Shown piece by piece: positions 34,561 to 47,342 of a stretch of DNA of 64,000 nucleotides. Position 1 is the first letter of the stretch. Each line of letters opens with the position of its first letter. The position numbers were made by a program, and so were the translations under genes. The notes under the pieces were generated by a model. The model was given only the letters and a program-made list of their open reading frames with translations, ran no database searches and had not been told where the DNA came from. The DNA comes from Hydra vulgaris (Eukaryota > Cnidaria > Hydrozoa > Anthoathecata > Hydridae), in the NCBI RefSeq assembly GCF_038396675.1, contig NC_088932.1, positions 21,577,501-21,641,500 of the forward strand, given 5' to 3'.

Positions 34561-36971
34561 CATTATTAATCATCTTTATAGTTTTCAACTTCATAGTGGT
34601 CAATACAAACACCTGTAGAATCGGAACCACACTTTACATGTTAATAAAATGATAACATTTAAGGGTTAAGATAGTCTAAACGTTTATTATAAACCGTAAG
34701 CCATGATTTTCCGCTGCCCGATGTCTAATTAATCAAATTCTATTAGCAGTTCTTTAAAGATGACTATTGTTTAGATTGGTTATGCGACTCATCAACTTTA
34801 CTTTGTACTCTCGATAATTATTGTTTTGCATATACTCTGATTAATGATGATAAAAAATCTTGCTCCAGAACATCCAGATTTTTATAAAGCTTTTTTGAAG
34901 AAAACTTTATGCAACTCTTATCTTTATCACTCTTTTTGCTAGCATAATAAATTATTATTTATCCATAATTAAAAATAGTTTTTATCCATAATTTTTATAC
35001 CTATTAAAGGGTATTAATGCTACTCATGCCTTAATATCTCTTTTTCAACTATTTCATATCATTAACTTAATTTTAAATCTTTCATATTATATTTCAAGTT
35101 TTAATTTCAAGTATACTGTTTAATTTTCTCTATGTCCAAAACAAAAACAAAGAAATTATTATGTCATAGGTTAAGTTTTTTTTATTATTGTATTTATTTT
35201 TCACAACACCAAGTCAAGCAAAAATTCAAGTTTTGTCTGCTTGCTCTGCTTGGGAAAAATTTAAGATAGCTTACTGCTTTCCAAGCAAATCAAATATGTC
35301 AGCCGTTCTAGACCAAACTCAACATCAGTGATTCTCCGGTACCACAAACGGACTCTGCAAATTTTGCAGAACTACTCTGTGCCGAAACAAGAGGGGAAAG
35401 AAGTTGCACTCCTCTCTTTGTCTCTGTTTGATTTTTTGCAAGTGAGACCTGTCTCTGTTTGGTTTGATGCAAGTGAGATCTGAAACAAGAGACACAAAGT
35501 GTAATTGTTTTATCAGTCAAGTTAGTAGTTTAAGGCTGCAAGAAAAACATACCCTTAAAAAGCAAACAAGTGAGAAAGAACCAAGTATGTGTTTCAGCAC
35601 ATGCTTCAGGTCTTTATTAAAAGATTTAGTTAGCACCATCAATTCTCTCAATTAAAATTAAAAAAAAATCTTCAAATCCTAGCAGCAAAAGTTGTCAAGG
35701 CAACAGAACAAATTGTATCTTCAGTTATTTCTAATAAAGAATCATCCCCGGAAGAAACTATTCAACTTGCTGAAGCAAAAGCCGGGTTTCCCCATACAAC
35801 AAAACCGCGGTGAAATCTCATTACATATATATTGTAATAAATTCTTGAATCTTTAGTAATTAGAAAGATTTCAGAAAACCTAACTAATATCATTACAATT
35901 TTTGATTAGTTTCTATTTTCTTAAAAAAAAATAATTTAAAAATTTTGCAAAAACTTTCTGAAAAAAGTTCTCTATTTTCTATACTGTGTTAAGTGATGAA
36001 ACTGACTCACTGCCTCAATAACAACCTCTCGCTCAAAAAATTGAAAGGCAAAGACACTGAAGTCGAAAAACAAACTTTTGTTGAAGTATTAGAGGATTTT
36101 CCAGAAATCTATTCCAATATTGAACAAATCTGGTCACTGATCCATGCAAATGGAGTGAAACTAATTTTAACTTGTTATATGAAAGTTGTAAATATAATTT
36201 ATGAAGAAGAATTATCTAGTTCAGCAAAAAAAGAAAAAGCTATGCATATTATTTGATGTTGTTTGTGTTTTATGTGTTTTACCCATTCCAAAAACTTGCG
36301 AACACTGGTTAAACGATCAACTGATTAAGCAATCAAATCTAGTTTAGAGTTTTCAGCAATCCGGTGGGGTTGAGCTAATGCAAAGCTGTTTGGCAATGTC
36401 ATTTGAAGGCAAATTGTCAACAGGCCTGACAATGTTCTGATTATATAAATTATCCCACTGAAAGAACTGCATCTCCTCTTAAAAGCTTTCAATTATTTTT
36501 TAATAATTTTAAAACTGCTAAGATAGTACCTGATAAGTGGCCACCAGCCTTCGACATTCATTTAAGCCCATATCATGGGGCCAGTTTGAGGGATACGGAT
36601 GGAGGAAGCTTCTTAAAACTTTGAATGTTATGCAGCAACTTGCTAAGACAAACTTTGTGCTCAACATTTTTTCATAGCTAATGTTTCAATTTAGTTGTCA
36701 AGACTTGCCTTGCATCCTTCAGCCGGACTTCGCTGTAAAAATTAAAAATTTAAAAATGTGTTTCTTAATGATAACTGGTGCAAGTGTAACACTCAAAATT
36801 CACACCGTTTTCTACCAAATGAAAGGTGTTATTAGTTACTAAGAATCTTTCTTGGGGCTCTATAGTGAACAGTCTGTTAAAATTTCTTATTAAGATTTGC
36901 ATCAACATTGGTCAAGATATAATTGAAACAAAAATCTAGAATACAAGGAAAATTTGTTGGCTGCATAACCG
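34561..36971. other. No recognised gene; weak open frames
   Basis: 35308-35655 is slightly GC-richer with open frames on both strands and a duplicated TTTGATGCAAGTGAGA(T/C)CTG-like piece. The plus frame at 35993-36256 is helical and Lys/Glu-rich (QTFVEVLEDFPEIYSNIEQI) but was not recognised. 36360-36760 shows decayed, formerly coding-looking sequence. A copy of TTATAAACCGTAAGC is at 34687-34701. Confidence 0.4.
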
Positions 36972-37011
36972 TTATAAACCGTAAGCTGCATATTGAGCTT
37001 ACGGTTTATAA
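36972..37011. repeat. Hairpin of TTATAAACCGTAAGCT
   Basis: Perfect 16-bp arms (36972-36987 and 36996-37011) around an 8-base loop. The same 15-mer occurs at 34687-34701. Confidence 0.85.
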
Positions 37012-37820
37012 TGAACATATTAATAACATAATAACATATTAAAAATTTTAGAATTTAAAAATAGTCTTTTTATCTATTTGTACTGCAAAAAGAGTATATT
37101 GAGCTATTTATTAATAATTAGTAAATTAAGGGGCTCCCGAGGCACTCATATTTAGCAATCATTTACATATATAAACTTTATTTATTTTGAGAAGTGAAGT
37201 GAAGCTGGGGGAAATAATGTATTACGCATACTTATTGAGTGTTTATATTAGGTGACAAATAATTTAAAGTAATAACTTAAATTTTCATTGAATAATTATT
37301 TTATAAACTATAACTATATACTATATCTTTACAATAAAATGTAAAAAATAAGGTTTAAATTTTAATCTACAATAAAATATAAAAAAAAAGGATTACTTTT
37401 TCACTTAATTTTAAAATCTGGATTCACAAGTCAATAAAGAAAATGCTTTAACAGAGACATATTTTTGTTTTATTTATTTTCCCAACTGGTAACCGTTTAA
37501 CAAGATTTTGCACTTTTTTAAGCATTTTATGCATTATGACATAAAGTAGTTTTTACCTTAGTATGCTGAGATTTTTACGTTATTGGACAACCAAGTCAAA
37601 CCAGGTACCAGACAACCAAGTCAAACCAAGAAGCCAGTTTATGTCAAGTACCCAATTCTGGGTACCAGGAAGAAAATACCGGATCCATGTCCGGGTACCC
37701 GGCACTGGGTCTATATTAAAAAGTTTGAATAAAAGCTTGTGAAATCTCTAGCGCTGAAATTTTTTTCACAAAACAACGCTGGTTAATATGCGCTAATTAA
37801 GTTTACCCAAATATATCATT
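37012..37820. other. AT-rich with a GGTACC-rich patch
   Basis: No gene. GACAACCAAGTCAAACCA occurs twice (near 37587 and 37612). 37590-37715 is GC-richer with several GGTACC/GGGTACC words, probably a small repeat fragment. Confidence 0.45.
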
Positions 37821-37821
37821 T

Positions 37822-38000
37822 CTCACAACTAAATTTACATTTACGCAAACTAAAGTGTAATTTCGATGTTTGTAAATATTCTTTCTCCCTAATGGTTGTG
37901 AATAAATTCAGAGCTAGAGGTTTCACAACCCTTTGGGAGAGAGAATATTTGCAGACATCGAAATTACACTTTAGCTTGCATAATTTGAATTTGTGACCTC
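37822..38000. repeat. Hairpin MITE-like element
   Basis: CAAACTAAAGTGTAATTTCG ... TTCTCCC on the left (37842-37904) is mirrored by GGGAGAGAGAATATTTGCAG ... TTTAGCTTG (37922-37984). Central loop is about 18 bp. Weaker pairing extends to both outer limits. Confidence 0.82.
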
Positions 38001-38019
38001 GATGTTGTTGGTTTGACAT

Positions 38020-38276
38020 AGTAGAACTACTATGTAAGCATTACACAGTAGAACTACTATGTAAGTATTACGCAGTAGAACTACTATGTAAGTATTACAC
38101 AGTAGATCTACTATCTAAGTATTACACAGTAGAACTACTCTACTGTGTAATACTTAGACAGAACTAAGTATTACATAGTAGAATTACTATGTAAGTACTA
38201 CAAAGTTGAACTAATACGTAAGTATTACACAGTTGAACTACTATGTAAGTATTACACAGTAAAACTAATATGTAAA
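38020..38276. repeat. 27-bp minisatellite
   Basis: About nine diverged copies of TATTACACAGTAGAACTACT-ATGTAAG. One stretch (near 38139-38160) is inverted (ACTCTACTGTGTAATACTTAG). The unit is itself near-palindromic. Confidence 0.92.
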
Positions 38277-39931
38277 ACCAACAAAGTTGTTGGAATTACA
38301 TAGTAGAACACTCATGCCTTATTTTGAAAATATCAGTAAACATTAGAGTAATTGAAAGCGTTAGAAGGTATAACTTGCAAAAATCTAGCTAAACTTAAAG
38401 TATTACTACCATAAATTAGTAAACTAATCTATCTGAGCCTCCATCCAGAGTTTGGTGTGGCTATAGACTAAACTTGCAGCAATTTTTACAAAGTTAATTA
38501 TCAAAGTTGTTCTCGTTTCTACTGGTGCTTTTATTGGCGCATTATAGGATCAAAATTTTACTCAATTAACGCTCAAATTAGAGTTTTGAAAAAAAAAGTG
38601 ATTTGAACACAAATAAAAATGCGTAAGTCATCACATTATCACATATGTAAGCTCACACCAATATAAGCAAACTTAAAGAGGTTCAAGCTTGCTTTTATTG
38701 ATGTGATAGCTTGCACAAACCTATACAAAACATGAATAGTTAATATAGCTTTTAATAAAAAAAAAGTATTAATTGAGTTAAAGTTTTCTTATTCAAAAAG
38801 CTTTTTATATAAAATTCCTATAATTTTTAATGTTTTCTTCCATAAATTTTCAATGTGATTTACTTACTTACTGTGCATGAGAGGTGGTTTTATGAAATTT
38901 ATAGTTTGGTTTTTTAAAAAACGAAAATATATTTTTGGTTTTTTGAAAATCCAATTAATTTCATGCTTCTTAATGTTTAAAGTGTCACAATTTCCCACAC
39001 AAAAAAATAATTTTACGGTTCAATAAAGCGTATTAGTAAAAAAAACAAATTCATACGTATTCAATGCTGTAAACTTCTTACTACTTTAGTTTTGAAAAAT
39101 TATTTAAAAAATGGCTGGATTCGTCGTCATCTTTTTGCCAGTTAGGTTCAGTATATCTATATAATTATATAATTTATGCTGAAACCGATTTGGGTTTTGA
39201 AAAAAAGCAATACTAGAGATTTTTAAAAAGCCGACTTTTTCGATTGAAAGTGTAGTTTTTTTAAAAAAACCGAAGAGCCTCTTTATAAAAATTAAAATAA
39301 TATATCATATGATATAAAACTCTTAGTAAGAGATAAATAAATTACAAAAATAATAATAACTAAAAAGTTGCTGTTGAAGTTCTTTAAAATATAACTAAAA
39401 AACTGAAAAAAAAAAAGGAAAAATTTTATTAATATCATCAGATTGAATTTTTTTTTTTTGAAAACTAAATGAACTTAAAGACTTCATCAAATATTTATAT
39501 TCTTTTTGACTGCCGTTCCATATTTTAGGCCTTTAGTTTGCTTTATAATATTGTGAGAGTTGTTACGTTTGCGAGGAAATTTATAAGTTCAGAGGAAAAG
39601 AAGAAATAAGAGAAAATATAAATTTATAATATTTTGTTCACATTTGATCTTTGATTATACTTTTCATTTAAATTTTGTTTCAAACACCTTATCAAAGTTT
39701 GCTGGAATGAGGTTATTGTAAAATCTATACATAAAAATTATATGTTGATAACAATTCGTATCAAACACATCCATTACTTTCCGATCTTTCATAAATGGTT
39801 TTGCATGTTCACGTTTGTTTTTAAAGAATATCATCCTGCCATTGTATTTTTAAAGCCTAACCCTTTTTTGGACTTGCCCATGGTATATTGGGGTAGTTAA
39901 GACGTACTAGTGAATTTGGCCAAAATATATC
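38277..39931. other. AT-rich, nothing identified
   Basis: No coding motifs, repeats or RNA genes recognised on either strand. Confidence 0.5.
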
Positions 39932-40910
39932 AATTTGAGTAACCATGAGCGAGATCTCGTCTCGTTCTTGTTTCTCGTGAGAAATGGGACTTCTCGTGAG
40001 AAACGAGAAATAGAAAATTCTCGCGAGAAGTAGAACGAGACTTAAATATTATATTACTTTCCAAATTAAAAATTATTATAATTTACAAAATGCTTAATAA
40101 TTTGTTTTTTTAATTAATTAATATTTTGACTCCGTGATTTTAATAAATCTAATTAAAAATTTAATTTGTTTTTGGCAAAAACAAATAAAAGTGCTGCAGT
40201 AAACTACTTAAATCCTGCTTTAAAGAGACTTCACTTGAAGCTCTTCAAAAAATTTCAAACAAAAAAAGAATGGTTAGCCTCACAGGTTAAAGATAATGTT
40301 GAGTGCCAACCTGTTGCCAGAGTCCTTTCAGCAGATTTGTCCCCTAATTCAAAGCTGAAGCGCAAGTTAAACGTCAGACTTGAAACACAAGAGCCAACAT
40401 CTGAACTGAATCCTATTTTAAGCAAAATGTGCCAGTATGAATATCTCCCTGATGCCAAAAAAGACTTTCCGATTCTTGATTGATGGAAATTGCATTCAAA
40501 TATTTTGCCAGAACTCTCTTCATTAGCTAGACAAATTTTAGCTATTCCAGCAAGTTCAACTAAATCAGAGAGAGTTTTTAGATCAGGTGGAAATGTCGTC
40601 CGATCATCCAGACACAACTTACACCCAGAAAAAGTAGAACAAATCATCTTAATCAGAGAAAACATTGTCTTGTTGGAAAAGTTTGGCAAAAAAATTCTGA
40701 ATTATTATTTGAAAAAGTTGTTTACATTTGACAAATGTCATTTGTGTCTATTTGTCAAAACCATGTTTACATTTTTTTTTTTTTACTTGGATTTTAATAA
40801 ATTTGTTTTCAAAAATTGTTAAATTTCTCGACTCGTCTCGGTCTCACGAGAAGTAATAACTACTCGTCTCGGTTTGAAAAAACCTAGTCTCGCTCATGGT
40901 TAAATTTGAG
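39932..40910 (+). mobile_element. Internally deleted hAT element with perfect ends and target duplication
   Basis: Perfect 15-bp inverted repeats TAACCATGAGCGAGA at 39940-39954 and 40888-40902. They are flanked by identical octamers AATTTGAG at 39932-39939 and 40903-40910, the 8-bp target duplication of hAT elements. The element is 963 bp. Dense TCTCG/CGAGA motifs fill both subterminal regions (39951-40035 and 40828-40893). It encodes only the C-terminal part of a hAT transposase. Confidence 0.94.
40166..40760 (+). pseudogene. hAT transposase C-terminal domain with one nonsense codon
   Basis: One frame holds FLAKTNKSAAVNYLNPALKR, FPILD, then a TGA at 40481-40483 where related proteins have Trp (D-W-W-K). 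It resumes in frame with WKLHSNILPELSSLARQILA, IPASSTKSERVFRSGGNVVR and SSRHNLHPEKVEQIILIREN. This is the hAT dimerisation domain. The catalytic domain and zinc finger are absent, so the element needs a transposase in trans. Confidence 0.88.
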
Positions 40911-43030
40911 AAATAGCATACTTAGATATTAGCAAACTCAATACATCACTCAAATAGCTTTGGCAATTTTTGACTAAATATATTTAATTTAGGGAAGCCA
41001 GGATAAATTTTCATCAATAAGAATTTCTAAGAATAAGTTATTCCATAATATTTCTGTTTTTTAGTTGTTTATCCATTTATTTAACCATAAAATTGCAAAA
41101 ATTACAGACTTACTTATAATTTTACAAAATTAGGCTCGGTGTCACTCATATAGTTAAAAACTAGTCAATGGAGTGACACTTTAATAAAATAAACAAATAA
41201 AGTAAAAAAAAAATTATATTAATATAGATAGTACCAAAAAAATAATGATAATAAAAAAAAGAACAATAACTTTAAAAAAAACAATTTTAAAAATAACACA
41301 AAAAAAAGAAAAAATGAACGAGGTGACTTGAGAGATAATGAATGAATGAGATAACATAACGTTATCTATTATAATTTATAATTTTATTATTTTATTATTT
41401 AGTTACAATTTATCTATTATTAACTAGTTTTTGAATTTAGTGATTTATAGTAGCAGTAGCTTTTGATAAGTTAATGAAGATGCCTAAAGTATATTCGGAT
41501 TTTTCATACGACTTTGCGTTTGTACATGTATTCGTTTGAAAACGATCTAATAATAATATTCATAATAAATTTTGTGAGTTATGTAATTTTAGTGCTGTTA
41601 TTAAAAACAATGTTTTTTTTTAAATAAACAGATAGCATAAATACCACAAACGATATTAATTATCCCAACTGTATTTTTACATTCAAAAATTGTCAAGGAA
41701 CTGCATAAAAAAAAAAAATTCTTTTCCTAATTCAACCAGTTTAATTTTAATCTAATCTCAAACATTTTTGCAATGTACATTAACAAAACTATAAAGAACT
41801 TTTAAACACTCTACTTGAATATTTTGAATTTAAAATATTTTAATTAAATAAGATTAATAATAAGAATGAGAGTATATATAATTAAATTAATTGTTTAAAT
41901 AACAGGAACTGCTAAGAAATTAATTTTAATTTTATATAGCTTGATTTGACTTGAGTAAAAAAGTTAGTTTTAATAGTATTTCTGTCTATAAACAGTTATT
42001 AACATAAACGACAGGATTTTCTCGTGAAGGTTACAGATAGTTTAAATAATTAGGGCCCGGAAAAAGCAGATAGTTCAAAAATATGACCGGCGGAAAACGC
42101 CGATAAACCAATTTGTTTATTCACGGATATTACAGCTAATGGTTTTAGGCAGAATTTATATCGATACGTAGAACTTATTAGTAGCAGTAATTTGTTGTTG
42201 TTGTTGTTGTTGCTGTTTTGTTTACATTTTTCGTAAAGTACATGTAATATTTTCCAAAAACAAATAAATAAGGTTTCTGAAAGAATGATAATCATATTGT
42301 CAGAACATTTTACAATTTTAAAAATAAAAGAGAGTTAAAAAATAAAAAAGTTAAAAAAAAATCAATGTGCTCTGTAACACATTGGCAAGTACTCGATTAA
42401 TTTTCAATAATCAAATTATTATTACTGTGAGCAGAGATAAAAATATATAAATTTTCGCAGATACACCATACTTATGATCCTGGTGCCATTTTGATCTGTT
42501 GTTCTGACGCTTTCAAAAATTACTGTGCTAAGGACAAAGCAGTGTTCCGGATTATATAAAACCCGTTTAAAGACTTTTCAAAACCGTTAATTCAATTGTA
42601 TATATCATAACAAATATGGTAGATGACAAACCGTTTTTTACAAACAAAACATTTTTGTGTTTTTAGCTGAAGACGTACATATTACATAACATTTATTATA
42701 AGTATTTTATTTATATATTTATACTATTTTTCATTATTTTAATTTTTTTCTCTGATTTAATTTTTCGCTTCAAAAGATGCTCTATACTACAGAGCATCTA
42801 TGCAGTGTACATTGTATATAACATTTTGACTACCATTATTAGAATGGGAAAAACAAATATAAAACTAAATAGTTTATAATATAAATGTGTAATAAAAATA
42901 TAACATATTTATATTGCCTAATATTTTTTATACCTATCCTTTAGTAATAATAACACCGTTAAAAGTATTTCATTTTTGTTGTTTAAATTAGTGTATATAT
43001 ATTCAAATTAAAAAGCACAAAAAAAGTATG
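40911..43030. other. AT-rich, no gene seen
   Basis: Small hairpins only: GGTGTCACTC ... GAGTGACAC (about 41140-41188) and GATGCTCTATACTACAGAGCATC near 42776. Segment 42050-42200 is slightly GC-richer (GACCGGCGGAAAACGCCG) without recognisable coding. Confidence 0.45.
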
Positions 43031-43085
<55 letters not shown>

Positions 43086-43094
43086 CGTGTGTGT

Positions 43095-43173
<79 letters not shown>

Positions 43174-43182
43174 TGTGTGTGA
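43031..43182. repeat. (GT)n microsatellite
   Basis: GT array with a few interruptions, about 150 bp, directly left of the MITE hairpin. Confidence 0.95.
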
Positions 43183-43186
43183 ACCT

Positions 43187-43600
43187 ATATAGGCATTTTG
43201 AACAGTTTATTGTAGTTTTGCTCATTGGTTACTTAGTGGACCATTAGACTAATGGTCCGCTTAGTAACCAATGAGTAAAACTACAATAAACTGTTCAAAA
43301 TGTCTATATGTGTTAACTGTTCAAAATGTCTATATGTGTTAACTGTTCAAAATGTCTATAATAACTATTCAAAATGCCTGTATCACTAATCATTAGTCAT
43401 GGTTAGTGACCTGCTAAAAGAGGCCAGTGGATAACTTTCTAACATGTGATATAGTGGCTAGTCATTGGTTAGCTACTTTTTGCAGCTGCCACTAATGATC
43501 CACTAAGTTACCAATGAGCAAAATTACAGTGGGCCAATCAAAATGTTTAAATAATAGTCCAATAAAATTCCGCTATAGAATGTTTGTTGGGTCTTCACAA
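43187..43600. mobile_element. Palindromic MITE(s), copy cluster
   Basis: A hairpin at 43187-43309 with arms of about 61 bp (TTGCTCATTGGTTACTTAGT ... mirrored as ACCAATGAGTAAAACTAC). It is followed by a 26-bp tandem unit (AACTGTTCAAAATGTCTATA-TGTGTT, about 3.5 copies from 43288) and a second body (43390-43600) with GCTGCCACTAATGATCCACT and CCAATGAGCAAAATTACAGT. Same family as 21268-21480 and 44338-44545. Confidence 0.8.
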
Positions 43601-44272
43601 ATTTTCTTCTTTTATTGATTTGAGTACTTCCTGAATGATGCAAATTAAATGATTTTATGTGTTTTATATAAAACCCACACACCAACATAATGTTTTTGTA
43701 ATTTTTTTGTCACTTTTGTGGATAATGCAATATAAACTGTAAAATTTTATAATATAGACACACTAAATAATTTTTTACTAACTTCTTCCTTATACATATT
43801 TGAAAATTCTTACTTCTTCAACTAGTAAAAATGTAAACAAGTGCCCTTTGCAAAAATAATTTTTTTTTTAAACAAAGAAAAAATCAGCTTTTAGGTTGGA
43901 CCATGACAGCATTTAGGTTTTTAGGCTGGGTCAAACCAGATTTTAGGCATTGCCTATATATACGAACAGCCATCAGAATTAGGAAAAATGGGGTCAACAA
44001 TAATTTTAGTTATAGGTAGGCATCAGGTCAAATAATAAAATGAATAAAAAATAAAACAGAAAAAATAAAGGCTTAAAAATTAATATATGTTTTTATTTGA
44101 GTTTAAAATTGTTTCATGACAAAGAAGGTGAGCAGTGTGATGTCATACTGAAATAGCCTTCTGCCGTGGGCTTCAGTACATATATCGATTGACAAATAGC
44201 CTGACTCACAGTGGAGTACTGCTACATTGACTGAGGCAAAAAAACAGAGTATTTACTCACATAAATATGCTA
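43601..44272. other. AT-rich, no gene seen
   Basis: Nothing identifiable beyond short duplicated words (AGCTTTTAGGTTGGACC / TTTTAGGCTGGGTCAAACC). Confidence 0.5.
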
Positions 44273-44281
44273 TAGTATATA

Positions 44282-44337
<56 letters not shown>
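44273..44337. repeat. (TA)n microsatellite
   Basis: TA array directly adjoining the next MITE. Confidence 0.95.
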
Positions 44338-44340
<3 letters not shown>

Positions 44341-44545
44341 TGTAGTTTTACTTATCGGTCACCTAGTAGACCATTAGTGATATTGGACCATTAAAAACAG
44401 CTGCCAAAAGTGGCTAGCCACTTTTGGCAGCTGTTTTTAATGGTCCAATGACAGCATATCACATGTTGGAAAGTTATCAACTGGCCACTTTTAGCATATG
44501 CCCCTTAGTGCTCCACTAACCAATGAGCAAAGCTATAGTGAAATA
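44338..44545. mobile_element. MITE copy with a 64-bp perfect palindrome
   Basis: Outer ends CACTGTAGTTTTACTTATCG and ACCAATGAGCAAAGCTATAG match the family seen at 43.2 kb. The centre (44384-44447) is a 64-bp perfect palindrome, TGGACCATTAAAAACAGCTG at its left end and CTAG at its midpoint. Confidence 0.85.
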
Positions 44546-44641
44546 TAACTCTCTATACCTACATAGGTTCAACTCTCTATACCTACACAACTCTCTATAC
44601 CTACATAGGTTCACTGCAAATTCACTACAAAATATTTTCTT

Positions 44642-44762
44642 GGGAGACCAAATGGAACATACCGTTCAATATACATATACAATATGCATACTATAATATG
44701 CATACAGTATGCATATTATATGTGTATATAGCCATTGAATGGTATGCTCCATTTGGTCTCCC
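44642..44762. mobile_element. 121-bp MITE with GGGAGACCAAATGGA ends
   Basis: GGGAGACCAAATGGAACATA at the left is mirrored by TATGCTCCATTTGGTCTCCC at the right; about 28 bp pair with a few mismatches. Inner ATGCATA-rich palindromic core. Preceded by three AACTCTCTATACCTACATAG tandem units (about 44551-44625). Confidence 0.85.
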
Positions 44763-45364
44763 TGTATGCAGCATACACTTATAACATATAAAAATACATC
44801 TGCATACAAATTAATAAGTATTTGTAGTGATTGTCTCTTCTGCTATCTTTTTTTCCTTAAAATAAGGCAGATCATTATCTCTATTATGAGCCTAAATACA
44901 AAGACCTTTTGATGCCAAATCATGAAATCATTCCAAGCAAACCCATTTCATTAATGGGATTTATATTTAAAAATGTTACTTGTAGAAGTAAGCTTGTAAA
45001 CTTTCATATTTCACTGTTCCAATGGTGAGAAAATGTTTCAACTTATTATAATGCTTCATAAAAATGAAACATGATTATAAATTATTTAAACTAGTTTCCA
45101 CAATATTTGGTATGATACATCACAGTAGTTAGTTGTTGTCTTAAAAATGTAAAAATCCTTTAGTTACTATTTTATCATATGATTAATACATCTATTATAT
45201 ATTTGTTTATTATGTGGAAAACATAATATGCACTCAATAAAAAAAATTTTCGTAAATTTTGTTTTGTATTGCATATTTTTATAGACAGAACAATTTCAAA
45301 ATAGTCAAATGAAACACTTGGTTGCTTGCATTTCGCTTCTTATTATACTTTTGTATACTTTTGA

Positions 45365-45586
45365 ATGAAGACTCAAATTTTGAATAACAATATCTTCTCA
45401 TATATTTCCTTACGACAAGAGTATTCTAATACTAAGCTAGTAGAAGCAGTTCGTTCTCGTTGCATATCACAAAGACTTCCTCAAGCTATCCAAGAAAATG
45501 AATTGATATTTGGAAATATTGATAAGATATTTGCTGCTCAATGGCTTGATGAGCTACATGTGATTTGTGGTACAAAATGCAACAAG
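45365..45586 (+). CDS. DCAF12: DCAF12-like WD40 protein, first recognised coding exon
   Basis: Encodes MKTQILNNNIFSYISLRQEY, then RCISQRLPQAIQENELIFGN and IDKIFAAQWLDELHVICGTK-CNK. The end matches the start of the WD40 domain of DCAF12 (pattern LP-L--ERE-LG--NKVFA-QWL---VVCGTKCN). DCAF12 is a substrate receptor of the CUL4-DDB1 ubiquitin ligase. Donor AAG|GTTATA at 45586/45587, phase 0. An in-frame TGA lies directly before the ATG, so either this is the start codon or an upstream exon joins just after it. The basic N-terminal tail of vertebrate DCAF12 is not seen. Confidence 0.82.
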
Positions 45587-47342
45587 GTTATATATATATT
45601 TTTGTACTGTAGTATGAGAAGCTTTGTCATTTTCAAAGATGTGAGTATTTATTTTTAAATTTAAGACCAAGAAGAAATATTAAAAAATTGAAAATGATTA
45701 AGCAATCTCACTTGAATGGGTAAAGTTAGAAATGGCTTAAGTCGGTTTAATAGTTTGTGTATAAATATAACATTTCTATTATTTTATATATTTTTTTAAT
45801 AAAAGTTTATTTGTATGTATGCTTATTTTTTGTATCAATATTCACTAATTAGTATTTTCTTAATTAGTACATTCTTACACTCCTATATTTGTATATAATT
45901 TTTTTTTTTAAATAGTGTAAATCTTATTTTTAAAAGTTACGATGATGCAAAGGAAATTTTCTCTTTTGAATAATTATCTATTTTGAATTTATCTTTTGTT
46001 AATGAATAAATGTAGCAATTTCTACATAATTAAAATTCTAACACGTTAAGGAAGTTTATTAACATCTAGAAAATGTAAAAAATTTGATTTTAATGACTTA
46101 TTATTACAACTCTACCTAGCATAGATTAACATTAACAAGCTCATTCAAAAGTATTAAACAATAAACTCAAATGACTAATTATACTCAACAAAGGCATCTG
46201 CACATTCTTTTATTAATAAGTGAAGATATTTTTAAGATAAAAAAGCTACCCTGGTTAATAAGTGAAATTATTATTTTAGAATAGAAAAATTCCAAAATGC
46301 TAAAAATTTAAAAACACCAATATGTTTATAATTTTCATAATCATTTTTTAAAGCAGGGTTGTAATTTAGTGATAAAAGAGGTTAAAATTCATTTCTTTAA
46401 GGTGGAATTCAGATATGAAAAAATAGTAAATTAATGACTGAAATAGTTAAATAGTCTGGATATTGGCTATGCATTGTGCACTATTGAGTTGGTTTTATTT
46501 GTAGTATTGAAAAGGAAAAAGGAGACTGTAGTAGTAAATATGTAGGTAAGATTGCTATTTAAGAGATATGGATGAAGGTGAAGTTCAGCAAACTCCAAGA
46601 GCAAAAATAGGCTGTGCCTGGATGAAGTTTAACTTGTTTCTTTGATCCATCTACAAAGTTGCAGGTAGTTGCAAGTCAGCATGCAGTGGGTTTTTAAATG
46701 TAAAAGTGAAAGCAGAAATAGGAAAACTCGAAAAAAGAGTGTTGCAGGTGACATGAGTATAGAAGACACAAATGATTCTAACTATTGGAGATGTGGCATT
46801 AAATTTTTATATTTGCAGAAAAAACACAGACATTTTAATGGTGTTTATGATGATTTGTATAAGTTATTGTAGTTATTTTATTGAATATTTATTTGTGAAT
46901 ATTGTTGAAATTTTGTAAAGCAGTAATACAGAATATACACATGATATTATATATGAAAAGTTTAATTCTGTTTGAAATTTATATTATTTTGTTACAAAAA
47001 AAAAAAAATTCCCTGGTCAAAGCTACCTTATTGTAAAGAATGTTTTTATTGTCAAATTTTTCATTTATTTTTTGTATACTTAAAATTCGTATGGCATAGT
47101 TTATGAAAAAATATATATCATATACCATATATAAATTTATATCATATAATTATCATAAATTATACCATATAATAAAAATGCACAGCTATGAGTGTTTAGA
47201 AAAAAAGTCATCCTGAAATTTAACAGTTATATTAAATATTTTTAAAATAGTGTATTTACAATTTCTTCAATTTTCTCTAATGGTTTTTATTTTCAAAACC
47301 ATAAGTTTCTTTTGTAAATATGTAATAGCTTTTGTATAATAG
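45587..47342 (+). other. DCAF12-like gene, intron
   Basis: GT...AG interval between two exons whose phases fit. AT-rich, no transposon recognised. The open frame at 46669-46872 has no known motif. Confidence 0.7.

Noticed and set aside
38020-38276. Regularly spaced repeats considered as a CRISPR array
   Set aside because: Head-to-tail 27-bp units without unique spacers in a eukaryotic contig; a minisatellite.
42983-43247. Thr-His and Cys-Val repeat open frames
   Set aside because: Translation of the (GT)n microsatellite on either strand.
46669-46872. 67-codon plus frame as a possible extra DCAF12 exon
   Set aside because: No similarity to the family, and the flanking exons already join in phase without it.
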